From PKWO01 sp036384915 (GTDB lineage: Bacteria; Pseudomonadota; Gammaproteobacteria; Burkholderiales; Burkholderiaceae_D): 64,000 nt of DNA. Location of the stretch: NCBI GenBank assembly GCA_036384915.1, contig DASVLJ010000060.1, forward strand, positions 1 to 64,000. Direction: 5' to 3'. The notes below the pieces were generated by a model. That model worked only from the letters and a program-made list of their open reading frames with translations, had not been told where the DNA came from and did not search any database. Numbering within the stretch: position 1 is the first letter of the stretch; each line of letters begins with the position of its first letter. This document shows positions 53,990-61,857 of the stretch, one piece after another. The position numbers were made by a program, and so were the translations under genes.

Positions 53990-54853
53990 ATGAATGCAAG
54001 CAGTACCGGTAGTGCCGCCAATGCCGGCGCGGGGCTGGTGAAGACGGGTTTCATGGTGTGCCTGCTGGCTTGGGGCACGATGGCGAACGGCGCGCGGGCG
54101 GCCACGGCCGCTGCTTCGGCCGCGCCGGCGGCGGCAAAGCCGGTCGCGTCCGTACAGGCGGCGGGAGCGCTCGGCGATGGCAAGGATGGCAATATCCGCG
54201 TCCAATTCGTGCCTTACTCGCAAACCGTCCTGTCCTCCGAGCTTTCGGCCAAGATCGCCTCCATGCCCTTGCGCGAGGGCGATACCTTTCATGCCGGTCA
54301 GACGCTGATCAGCTTCGATTGCAGCCTGTTCCGTGCGCAATTGAACAAGGCCGAAGCCTCGGCAGAGGCGGCGCGCCAGACCCTGAAAACCAATCAGCGG
54401 CTGGCGCAATTGAATTCCATCGGCGCGCTCGACGTCGACCTGGCCGCGGCCAAGGTCAAGGAAACCGAGGCCGAAGCTGCCGCCATGCGCGCCACGGTCG
54501 GCAAGTGCGCGATCGCCGCCCCTTTCGCTGGCCGAGTCGCCAAGCTCGATGCGCAGGCGTATGAATTCGTTGCTCCGGGCAAGCCCATCATGGAGATCCT
54601 CGACACGCGCCATCTCGAATTGCAGATGATCGTGCCGTCGAAATGGCTGGCCTGGCTCAAGGTGGGCAGCCGTTTCACGGTCAAGGTCGACGAACTGGGG
54701 CGCGAGTTTCCCGCCCACGTGGTGCGCCTCGGTGCGCGCATCGACCCGGTCAGCCAGTCGATCTCGCTGGCCGGTGAAGCCGACGGCAACCATCCCGAGC
54801 TTCTGCCCGGCATGAGCGGCGCGGCCAGTTTTGCGGCCGAACAGCCGAAATAG
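53990..54853 (+). CDS. HlyD-like periplasmic adaptor, short form
   Basis: 287 residues from ATG 53990. N-terminal signal or anchor helix (GFMVCLLAWGTMANGARA), an Ala-rich linker, then a lipoyl/barrel-sandwich core split by a short coiled-coil hairpin (GQTLISFDCSLFRAQLNKAE, then CAIAAPFAGRVAKLDAQAYE) and a beta-barrel end (LLPGMSGAASFAAEQ). It is short for an adaptor (usual 350-450). It should bridge the TolC-like duct to the inner-membrane part. It is followed by a second adaptor gene 12 bases on. Confidence 0.9.
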   Translation: MNASSTGSAANAGAGLVKTGFMVCLLAWGTMANGARAATAAASAAPAAAKPVASVQAAGALGDGKDGNIRVQFVPYSQTVLSSELSAKIASMPLREGDTFHAGQTLISFDCSLFRAQLNKAEASAEAARQTLKTNQRLAQLNSIGALDVDLAAAKVKETEAEAAAMRATVGKCAIAAPFAGRVAKLDAQAYEFVAPGKPIMEILDTRHLELQMIVPSKWLAWLKVGSRFTVKVDELGREFPAHVVRLGARIDPVSQSISLAGEADGNHPELLPGMSGAASFAAEQPK

Positions 54854-54865
54854 CGGAGGCCGGTC

Positions 54866-56254
54866 GTGACACAAGCCCATCACCCTGCGGCGCCGCAAGA
54901 CCCGGCGGTGCGCGAACTCGCGACGCTGCTGCAGCTAAGCCGCCGTGCCCGCGACGCCGACAATACCGAAGTGCTGGGCTTCGTCGCCGTCAATGAAACG
55001 CGCCAATTGTTCGATTACCGCCAGGCTGCGCTCGGCCGCGTCAGCGTCCTGGGCCAGGCTTTGCCGGGCGAGGTGATGGCGGTTTCGGGCTTGCCGCAGC
55101 CGGACCCGCAGGCGCCCTATGTGCAGTGGCTCGGGCAAGTGTTCCGCCACCTGGCCAAGCTCGACCTGCCCGAACCCGGTGCGGCGGTGCGCGCGTTTTC
55201 GGCGAACGACTTGCCGGAACTGCTGGCGCGCGACTGGGCCTCCTGGCTGCCCGAGCATGCCTTGCTGCTGCCGCTGCAAGGGCCGGGCGGACGTTGCCAC
55301 GCCAACCTGCTGCTGGCGCGCGAGGCACCATGGGGCCAGCACGACATGCTGCTCGGCGCGGAATTGGCGAATGCCTATGGCCATGCGCTGGCGCGTTTTG
55401 TCGCCGCCGAAAATTGGCGCAACCAGTTCAAGGCATGGTTCCTGCCAGCCAGGAACCGCTGGAAGATCGCCCTGGCCGTGCTAGCGGTCTGCCTGTTCCC
55501 GGTGCGCCTGTCGGTGCTGGCGCCGGCCGAAGTCGTTCCGCTCGAGCCTTTCCCGATCCGCGCGCCGCAAGACGGGGTGGTCGATCAATTCCACGTGCGG
55601 CCGAGCCAGCCGGTGAAGGCCGGTGACCCTTTGTTCGATCTCGATACGACGGTCTTGCGTTCGCGCCTCGGCGTGGCGAAGAAGGCGGTCGACGTGGCCA
55701 GCGAAGAATACCGCCAGGCGGCCCAACTCGCCCTGAACGACGACAAGGGCAAGCTCGAAATGACGCTGAAGAAAGGCAGCCTGGACGAGAAACAGGTCGA
55801 GCTCGATTACTCGAAGGAATCGCTCGACCGCGTCCAGGTCAAGGCGCCCAGGGATGGCGTGGCCGTGTTTGCCGACGCCAACGATTGGCAGGGCAAGGCC
55901 CTGTCCGCCGGCGAACGCGTCTTGACGCTGGCCGATCCGGCCAAGGTCGAACTGGCTGTCTCGCTGCCGGTCGCCGAAGCCTTCGACCTCGAGCCGAACG
56001 CATCCGTCACGTTCTATCCGAACGGTTCGCTGCTTTCCTCGCATGACGGCCGTGTGACCAGCAGCGCCTATCGGGCCGAGCCGACGCCGGACGGCGTGCT
56101 GGCTTACCGCGTCAAGGTCGGCTTCGATCAGGGCCAGGACTTGCCGAGGCTGGGATTGATGGGCACGGCCAAGCTGCGCGGCGGCTGGGCGCCGCTAATT
56201 TATTACGTGTTGCGCAGGCCGCTGGCCGGCGCGCGCCAATGGCTGGGCTGGTAG
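54866..56254 (+). CDS. HlyD-like adaptor with N-terminal GAF-like cytoplasmic domain
   Basis: 462 residues from GTG 54866 with GCGGAGG seven bases upstream. The first 195 residues are predicted cytosolic and look like a GAF domain (VLGFVAVNETRQLFDYRQAA, then ALLLPLQGPGGRCHANLLL). One membrane helix at about 200-218 follows, then a periplasmic HlyD core (FPIRAPQDGVVDQFHVRPSQ, later RVQVKAPRDGVAVFADANDW). Ordinary HlyD proteins have only a short cytoplasmic tail, so the GAF-like part is unusual and could sense a ligand or dock the cargo. Four bases separate its stop from the M50 start. Confidence 0.88.
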   Translation: MTQAHHPAAPQDPAVRELATLLQLSRRARDADNTEVLGFVAVNETRQLFDYRQAALGRVSVLGQALPGEVMAVSGLPQPDPQAPYVQWLGQVFRHLAKLDLPEPGAAVRAFSANDLPELLARDWASWLPEHALLLPLQGPGGRCHANLLLAREAPWGQHDMLLGAELANAYGHALARFVAAENWRNQFKAWFLPARNRWKIALAVLAVCLFPVRLSVLAPAEVVPLEPFPIRAPQDGVVDQFHVRPSQPVKAGDPLFDLDTTVLRSRLGVAKKAVDVASEEYRQAAQLALNDDKGKLEMTLKKGSLDEKQVELDYSKESLDRVQVKAPRDGVAVFADANDWQGKALSAGERVLTLADPAKVELAVSLPVAEAFDLEPNASVTFYPNGSLLSSHDGRVTSSAYRAEPTPDGVLAYRVKVGFDQGQDLPRLGLMGTAKLRGGWAPLIYYVLRRPLAGARQWLGW

Positions 56255-56258
56255 GGCT

Positions 56259-58358
56259 ATGCTTCCGGCGTTGCGCCAGGACCTGAGCCTGCACCCCGGT
56301 CCTGCCGATCTTGACGGTTCGCCGACCTGGGCGCTGCACGATCCCGCGGCGAACCGGTTCTATCGGCTGGGCTGGACCGCATTTGAAATCCTTTCGCGCT
56401 GGCATTTGAACAATCCGCAAGTGCTGTTGAATGCCGTCGCGCGCGAGACCACGCTGGCCGTCGACGGACAAGACCTGATGGCGGTGCTGGAATTCCTTTC
56501 CGCGCACAACCTGCTCGAAGCACTCGGCCCGAGCGATACGGCGCGCCTGGCGCGCGCGGCGGCGGCGTCGAAACCTTCGCGGCTGGAATGGCTGTTGAAG
56601 AATTACCTGTTCTTCCGCGTGCCCCTGTTCCGCCCGGCAGCATTGCTCGACCGCTGCGCGCCCTACGTGCGCTGGGCCTATGATGCGCGCTTTTGGCTGG
56701 CCATCGCCTGCACCGCCTTGTTCGGGCTCTACCTTGCCTCGCGCGAGTGGGAACAGTTCGTCCACACGTTTTCGGCCTACACGGGAGTGGCGGGCTTTCT
56801 CGGCATCGGCATTGCGCTTTCGTTCGCCAAGGTCTTGCATGAGCTGGGCCACGCGTTTACCGCGCAGCGCTTCGGCTGCCGCGTGCCGACCATGGGCGTG
56901 GCCTTCCTCGTGATGCTGCCCGTGCTCTACACCGACACCAACGAGGCCTGGAAGCTGCCGGACAAGCGCGACCGCCTGGCCATCGCCGCCGCCGGCATGC
57001 TGTCCGAGCTTGCGCTTGCCGCCGTGGCAACCGTGGTCTGGAGTTTCCTGCCGGACGGCCCGGTGCGCGCCGGCGTTTTCCTGCTCGCCACCACGACCTG
57101 GATCGTCACGCTGGGCATCAATGCCAGCCCCTTCATGCGTTTCGACGGCTACTTCCTGCTGTCCGATTTTCTCGACATGCCCAACCTGCACAGCCGCGCC
57201 TTCGCGCTCGGACGCTGGTGGATGCGGCGCCAGCTGTTCGGTTGGGACGATCCTCCGCCGGAAGCCTTCCCCGAAGGGCGCCGGCGCTTCCTGATTGCGC
57301 TGTCTTTCGTCACCTGGATTTACCGGCTTGTGGTCTTCCTCGGCATTGCCTTCCTGGTATACCGCGTGTCGTTCAAGCTGCTGGGTATCATCCTGCTGGC
57401 GATCGAATTGGGATGGTTCATTACCTTGCCGATGTGGAGCGAAGTCAAAGTGTGGTGGAAGTTGAGGGAAAAGATGCAATGGAACCATGCCACGCGCCGT
57501 ACGCTGGCTGTTCTTGGCGCGATGTCGGCGCTGCTGTTCGTGCCCTGGCGCAGCGACGTGCGTGCGCCGGCCGTTCTCGGCGCCGCCGATGCGCAGGGCT
57601 TGTACGCGGTAAGCGCCGCGCGCGTGGCCAGCGAACCGCTGGCGGTCGGCGCGCAGGTGCAGGCGGGGCAGGTGCTGGTGCAGCTCGAATCGCCCGACCT
57701 GCGCTTGCATCTGGAGCAGGAACAGACGCGCGAGCGCCTGCTGCAATGGGAAGTCGAACAGCAGCCGTTCAACGAAGACTTGCAGAAGGAAGGCCCGGCC
57801 CTGCGCGAGGCATGGATGGAATCGCAAGCGGCAGTCAAGAGCTGGCAGGAGCAGGCCGACCGGCTCGTGGTGCGCGCGCCATTCGCCGGCCGCATCGCCG
57901 AAGCCGATGATGGCCTGGTCAAGGGCGCGTGGGTGGCGCACAAGGAGAAATTGTTTCAGATAGTGGGCCCCCGCGGCGCCAAGGCCGAAGCCTTCGTCGG
58001 CGAGCATGATCTGCCGGGCCTGCAACCGGGCGGCAGCGCCGTTTTCGTCGCCGACGATGCCGGCACGCCGGCTTACGCCTGCCGCATCGAATCGGTCGAC
58101 CGCGTCAACGTCAATACGCTTGAATCGCTTTATCTCGCGTCCACCTACGGCGGTGCGATTCCCGTGCAGAAGGATAAGCAAGCGGTGCTCGTGCCGAACG
58201 ATGCCTGGTATCGCGTGCGGCTCGATCAGTGCGGCGACGGCGCCGCACCGGTGCGCGAACTGCGCGGCGTGGCCCATTTGAAGGGGGCGTGGCACAGCAT
58301 CGCGGGCGGCTATATTCGGCGCTGGATCGCGGTGGGGCAGCGGGAAATGGGGTTTTAG
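56259..58358 (+). CDS. M50 site-2-type metalloprotease fused to HlyD-like domain, with PqqD/RRE-like N-terminus
   Basis: 699 residues. The N-terminal 80 residues (WALHDPAANRFYRLGWTAFE onward) resemble a PqqD/RiPP-recognition winged helix. The M50 membrane domain at about 140-420 has zinc motif HELGH (194-198) and the third-ligand motif NASPFMRFDGYF (Asp296). Several helices follow, ending ILLAIELGWFITL. From about 425 on comes a HlyD-like lipoyl/coiled-coil region (GAQVQAGQVLVQLESPDLRL, RLVVRAPFAGRIAEADDGLV). All zinc ligands are present, so it should be an active intramembrane protease. It takes the place where a type I ABC ATPase would be. It may cut or thread the giant surface protein. Confidence 0.88.
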   Translation: MLPALRQDLSLHPGPADLDGSPTWALHDPAANRFYRLGWTAFEILSRWHLNNPQVLLNAVARETTLAVDGQDLMAVLEFLSAHNLLEALGPSDTARLARAAAASKPSRLEWLLKNYLFFRVPLFRPAALLDRCAPYVRWAYDARFWLAIACTALFGLYLASREWEQFVHTFSAYTGVAGFLGIGIALSFAKVLHELGHAFTAQRFGCRVPTMGVAFLVMLPVLYTDTNEAWKLPDKRDRLAIAAAGMLSELALAAVATVVWSFLPDGPVRAGVFLLATTTWIVTLGINASPFMRFDGYFLLSDFLDMPNLHSRAFALGRWWMRRQLFGWDDPPPEAFPEGRRRFLIALSFVTWIYRLVVFLGIAFLVYRVSFKLLGIILLAIELGWFITLPMWSEVKVWWKLREKMQWNHATRRTLAVLGAMSALLFVPWRSDVRAPAVLGAADAQGLYAVSAARVASEPLAVGAQVQAGQVLVQLESPDLRLHLEQEQTRERLLQWEVEQQPFNEDLQKEGPALREAWMESQAAVKSWQEQADRLVVRAPFAGRIAEADDGLVKGAWVAHKEKLFQIVGPRGAKAEAFVGEHDLPGLQPGGSAVFVADDAGTPAYACRIESVDRVNVNTLESLYLASTYGGAIPVQKDKQAVLVPNDAWYRVRLDQCGDGAAPVRELRGVAHLKGAWHSIAGGYIRRWIAVGQREMGF

Positions 58359-58503
58359 TCCGCCGTCTTCCCATTTGACCGGGGAGCCAGCCAAGCGCAG
58401 CCGCCCAGGCTCTCAGGGTTCAATTTGTTGGCCGAATCCGGCGAGCCACATGCGCCGTGATCTCCCATACTGCTCCCATCGACCATCACCCGGAGCAAGC
58501 AAC

Positions 58504-59202
58504 ATGCACAGCGCCATCGAACCGGCCATCCTGTATTTCGGCACCCCCGTCGTCGTCATCGGCACGCAGAACGAAGACGGTACACCCAATCTCGCCCCCA
58601 TGTCCTCCGTATTCTGGCTCGGCTGGCGTTGCGTGCTCGGCCTTGGCGCCGCGAGCAAGACGGCGCACAACCTGCGCCGTACGCGCGAGTGCGTGCTGAA
58701 CCTGCCTTCGGTGCGGGAAGTGGACGGCGTGAACCGGCTGGCGCTGACCACGGGTGCGGACCCGGTGCCGGAAGCGAAGGCGGCACGCGGCTATCGCCAC
58801 GTGAAGGACAAATTCGCCGCCGCAGGCTGGTCCGAGGCGCCAGCCGAGACGGTGGATGCGCCGCGTGTGCAGCAGTGCCCGGTGCAGCTCGAAGCCTCGG
58901 TCGAGGCGATCCATCACATCGCCGCTGACGACGACGCCTTGCGCGGACGCTTGCTGAGCTTTGAAGTGCGTATCAAGCGCGTACACGTGGAACAGGGCTT
59001 GCTGATGGAGGGGGCGGAAAACCGCATCGACCCCGACAAGTGGCGTCCCTTGATCATGAGCTTCCAGAAGTTTTACGGGCTGGAGGAAGGGCAGTTGCAT
59101 GCGTCCACCCTCTCGCGCATACCGGAGGCAATGTACCGCAGCCCGGAAGTTGACCGCGCACGGCGCGAGTGGTCGGAAAGGCAAGAATTGCGCCGCGCCT
59201 GA
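58504..59202 (+). CDS. Flavin reductase family protein
   Basis: 232 residues from ATG 58504 (GGAG upstream). Flavin-reductase-like split-barrel domain: VVVIGTQNEDGTPNLAPMSS, FWLGWRCVLGLGAASKTAHN, LRRTRECVLNLPS and later LLSFEVRIKRVHVEQGLL. Such proteins bind FMN and reduce it or act as small oxidoreductases. It lies 145 bases after the M50 gene and shows no obvious link to the export cluster. Confidence 0.9.
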   Translation: MHSAIEPAILYFGTPVVVIGTQNEDGTPNLAPMSSVFWLGWRCVLGLGAASKTAHNLRRTRECVLNLPSVREVDGVNRLALTTGADPVPEAKAARGYRHVKDKFAAAGWSEAPAETVDAPRVQQCPVQLEASVEAIHHIAADDDALRGRLLSFEVRIKRVHVEQGLLMEGAENRIDPDKWRPLIMSFQKFYGLEEGQLHASTLSRIPEAMYRSPEVDRARREWSERQELRRA

Positions 59203-59355
59203 GGCAATTGGCATGGCAGGGGCGGGAAATTGTTGAACTTGTTTGGGCAAGAGCCTTGAAGCGCGGCACTTGCACCCACATAAAGGCTTGTGGCAAATTC
59301 ATAAATTTAGTTGAACGAGTTTGTAACAATTCACTTTCCATCACGATAGAACACC

Positions 59356-60492
59356 ATGCCTTCGCGCGTTTTCATTGCCATTGCCGTCAGCCTCATCGGT
59401 CTGCTGCACCTCTACATCGGCTGGCAGGTCCTGCCCGATCTGCCGGGTCCGTTTTTCCTTAAAATTCTGGGCGGCATCTGGCTCGCCGCTTCGTTCGTGC
59501 TGGTTCCCGCCGGTTTGTTGGCACGCGTGATCCGCACCCAGCCGCTGGCGGATCGCCTGGCCTGGAGCGGCATGCTGGCGATGGGCTTCTTTTCTTCGTT
59601 GCTGGTGTTTTCATTCGTGCGCCAACTCCTGTTGCTGGCGGTGATGATGGCCGACATGGTGCGGCCCACCCTGGTTGCCGACAGCGCCGTCGCCGTGCCG
59701 GTGCTGGCCATGGTTGTGACCGTGGTCGGCTATTTCAATGCGCGCCGCGTGGCCGCAGTGCGCAAGGTGGAAGTGCCGATCGCCGGCCTGCCCAACAAGT
59801 TGGAAGGCTTCACAATCGCGCAGATCAGCGATATCCACGTCGGCCCGACGATCAAGCGCGATTATCTGGAAGCCATCGTCGACAAGGTCAACGGCCTGGG
59901 TGCCGACATGGTGGCCGTAACGGGCGATCTGGTCGATGGCAGTGTCGAACAGCTGCGCGAGCATACGGCGCCGCTGGCCAGGCTGGCGGCACGCCACGGT
60001 GCCTTTTTCGTGACGGGCAACCACGAATACTATTCGAACGCGACGGCCTGGGTGGCCGAGGTGCGGCGGCTCGGGTTGACCGTCTTGATGAACCAGCACG
60101 TGCTGTTGCGTCACGAGGGGGCGACGCTGCTGGTGGCGGGGGTGACCGATTACACCGCGCACCAGTTCGACGAAGCCGAGCGCAGCGATCCGCATGGGGC
60201 GCTGAAGGGGGCGCCCAATGTCCCGGTCAAGCTCTTGCTGGCGCACCAGCCGCGTTCGGCCGTGGCAGCGGCCGACGCCGGGTACGACTTGCAGCTATCG
60301 GGCCATACGCATGGCGGGCAATTCTTCCCGTGGAGTTTGTTTGTGCCTTTGCAGCAACCGTTTACCGCCGGCTTGAACCGCTTGCATCAGCTATGGGTGT
60401 ACACCAGCCGCGGCACCGGATATTGGGGCCCACCAAAGCGCCTGTTGGCGCCATCGGAGATTACGCATCTGACGCTGGTCGCCGCAAAATAA
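59356..60492 (+). CDS. Membrane-anchored metallophosphoesterase (YkuE/YaeI-like)
   Basis: 378 residues. About four membrane helices fill the first 140 residues (VFIAIAVSLIGLLHLYIG, LLLLAVMMADMV and others). A calcineurin-like phosphoesterase domain follows with all metal motifs: SDIHVG, GDLVDG, GNHEYY, LLAHQP and GHTHGGQFFPW. Family members hydrolyse phosphodiester bonds, for example in UDP-sugar or lipid intermediates. The exact substrate is unknown. A terminator lies about 100 bases after the stop. Confidence 0.93.
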   Translation: MPSRVFIAIAVSLIGLLHLYIGWQVLPDLPGPFFLKILGGIWLAASFVLVPAGLLARVIRTQPLADRLAWSGMLAMGFFSSLLVFSFVRQLLLLAVMMADMVRPTLVADSAVAVPVLAMVVTVVGYFNARRVAAVRKVEVPIAGLPNKLEGFTIAQISDIHVGPTIKRDYLEAIVDKVNGLGADMVAVTGDLVDGSVEQLREHTAPLARLAARHGAFFVTGNHEYYSNATAWVAEVRRLGLTVLMNQHVLLRHEGATLLVAGVTDYTAHQFDEAERSDPHGALKGAPNVPVKLLLAHQPRSAVAAADAGYDLQLSGHTHGGQFFPWSLFVPLQQPFTAGLNRLHQLWVYTSRGTGYWGPPKRLLAPSEITHLTLVAAK

Positions 60493-60589
60493 TTCCTTTG
60501 GGAAACGGTTTTGTCATGCTGGGGTCACATGGGCGAGGCATACTGCAGTCCTCCTCGTCCATTCTGATACCTCCTGAAGAATGGAATTC

Positions 60590-60621
60590 GCCGCTCCCAT
60601 ACGGGTGAGCGGCTTTTTTTT
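60590..60621 (+). terminator. Rho-independent terminator after the metallophosphoesterase
   Basis: Stem GCCGCTC (60590-60596) with GAGCGGC (60607-60613), extended by a short inner CC/GG pairing, followed by eight T residues. The roughly 100 bases between the gene stop and this stem are unassigned and could belong to the transcript tail. Confidence 0.9.
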
Positions 60622-60641
60622 GCCTATTTTTCTATAAAAAG

Positions 60642-60653
60642 CAGTTGCAACTG
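60642..60653. promoter_or_regulatory. Palindrome upstream of the TPR gene
   Basis: CAGTTGCAACTG is a perfect 12-bp palindrome in an AT-rich stretch, 74 bases before the TPR start codon. It is a possible operator; the length is short enough that chance is not excluded. Confidence 0.25.
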
Positions 60654-60726
60654 TAACATCTTCGAAATAAACGATTTACATTTTCGCTCTACACTGGGTC
60701 ATCCGCTGCTCGACTTCGTACCGCGC

Positions 60727-61302
60727 ATGTCTGATGAGCCAAAATCCTACGCCCTGGTGGAGCAAGCCGAACGCTTCATCGGACAGAAGCAATACCGGGA
60801 AGCCTTCCAGTGTGCGCAGGAAGCGATCAAGACCTGCGACCATAATCCGAACGCCTACTTCGCCTTCGGGGTAACGTTGCTGCACCTGGGCTACCTGCGC
60901 GAATCGATTGTCGCGTTCAAGTCGACGCTAGAAATCGAGCCCCTGAACAGCAACGCACACAACAACATCGGCACGGCGCACCGGCGCCTCGGTTTGCTGA
61001 TCGAAGCGGGACATCATTACCGCCAGGCCATCCTGATCAAGCCGCATCATGCCGGTGCGCGCGTCAACCTGGCTGGCGTCTTGTGCGATTTGAAGCAATA
61101 CACCGAAGCGGCGGAACAATGCCGTATCGCGATCAATATCGATGCCGCCTTGCCCGAGGCGCATCATGTCCTGGCCGAAGCCTTGCGCGGCTTGGGCAGA
61201 ATGGATGCGGCGATTGCGCAATACCGCAAAACCCTGGAGTTGGCGCCCGGCCTGGAAGTGACACAACAACGCCTGGCCGATCTTGTGGCGGCCAAGCGGT
61301 AG
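60727..61302 (+). CDS. Tetratricopeptide repeat protein
   Basis: 191 residues containing about four TPR units (QKQYREAFQCAQEAIKTCDH, then FAFGVTLLHLGYLRESIVAF, IGTAHRRLGLLIEAGHHYRQ and LAEALRGLGRMDAAIAQYRK). No signal peptide, so probably a cytosolic scaffold for protein contacts. It stands between a terminator and the convergent DUF3562 gene, so its partners are unknown. Confidence 0.9.
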   Translation: MSDEPKSYALVEQAERFIGQKQYREAFQCAQEAIKTCDHNPNAYFAFGVTLLHLGYLRESIVAFKSTLEIEPLNSNAHNNIGTAHRRLGLLIEAGHHYRQAILIKPHHAGARVNLAGVLCDLKQYTEAAEQCRIAINIDAALPEAHHVLAEALRGLGRMDAAIAQYRKTLELAPGLEVTQQRLADLVAAKR

Positions 61303-61334
61303 GCTTGCCGACGTGGCCTGCCTGAGCCAGTTAC

Positions 61335-61580
61335 TCAGGAAAGCAGGGCTTTGACGCGGCGCGAAACGAGGATGGGCAGGTAGTCTTGCACGCTGGCGCG
61401 GTCTTTCAAATGGGCCAGGATGTCTTCGTAGAGCGGCTCGACTTCAGCGACGGAACGGCTGGTTTCATTGGCGAGCATGCCGATGATGCGCTCGTGCTGG
61501 CTTTTTTCTTCGGGGTTGGAATACGGTGAAGCGGGTATGGCAGGGTTGGGCATTACAACGTGCTGTTTGCGCAAGTCCAT
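61335..61580 (-). CDS. DUF3562 family small protein
   Basis: 81 residues. The DUF3562 core is VEPLYEDILAHLKDRASVQD followed by YLPILVSRRVKALL. The first 25 residues are variable. The family is short, helical, found in Burkholderiales and uncharacterised. AAGGA lies upstream of the ATG. Convergent with the TPR gene. Confidence 0.85.
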   Translation of the reverse strand: MDLRKQHVVMPNPAIPASPYSNPEEKSQHERIIGMLANETSRSVAEVEPLYEDILAHLKDRASVQDYLPILVSRRVKALLS

Positions 61581-61857
61581 GAATCGTTCCTTGCTTCAAG
61601 ATTCATCAAGGTTGATCAAACATCGCCGCAGGTTGGCGGTGAGCGAGTTTTGATCCTAGTCGAATTCGCGGAAAAGTCCTTGGCAGACAGTCAAGTAGTG
61701 GAACAAGTCTCGTAGTTTATCAGAGCCGTGCCGTCCACGTACGCCGCGTACGCTCCACCCGATGCCGACGGGTATTTCCGCTATTAAATTATTGCTATCA
61801 CGCTACGTTTCTCGCTAAGATGCGGTGGTCATTGTCTCCCGGATCCTAGAGATAACC
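61581..61857. other. Intergenic region before the cyclase gene
   Basis: 277 bases between divergent genes. A small dyad GTACGCCGCGTAC (61739-61751) lies in the middle, and an AT-rich run TTAAATTATTGCTATCACG (about 61785-61803) precedes the cyclase gene and may contain its promoter. Nothing else is recognised. Confidence 0.4.

Noticed and set aside
52367..54898. Open antisense frames across the exporter genes (also 56112-58394, 9824-11665 and 13524-15284).
   Set aside because: Composition is His/Arg/Gly-rich without any motif, while the opposite strand encodes complete known families with good start sites.
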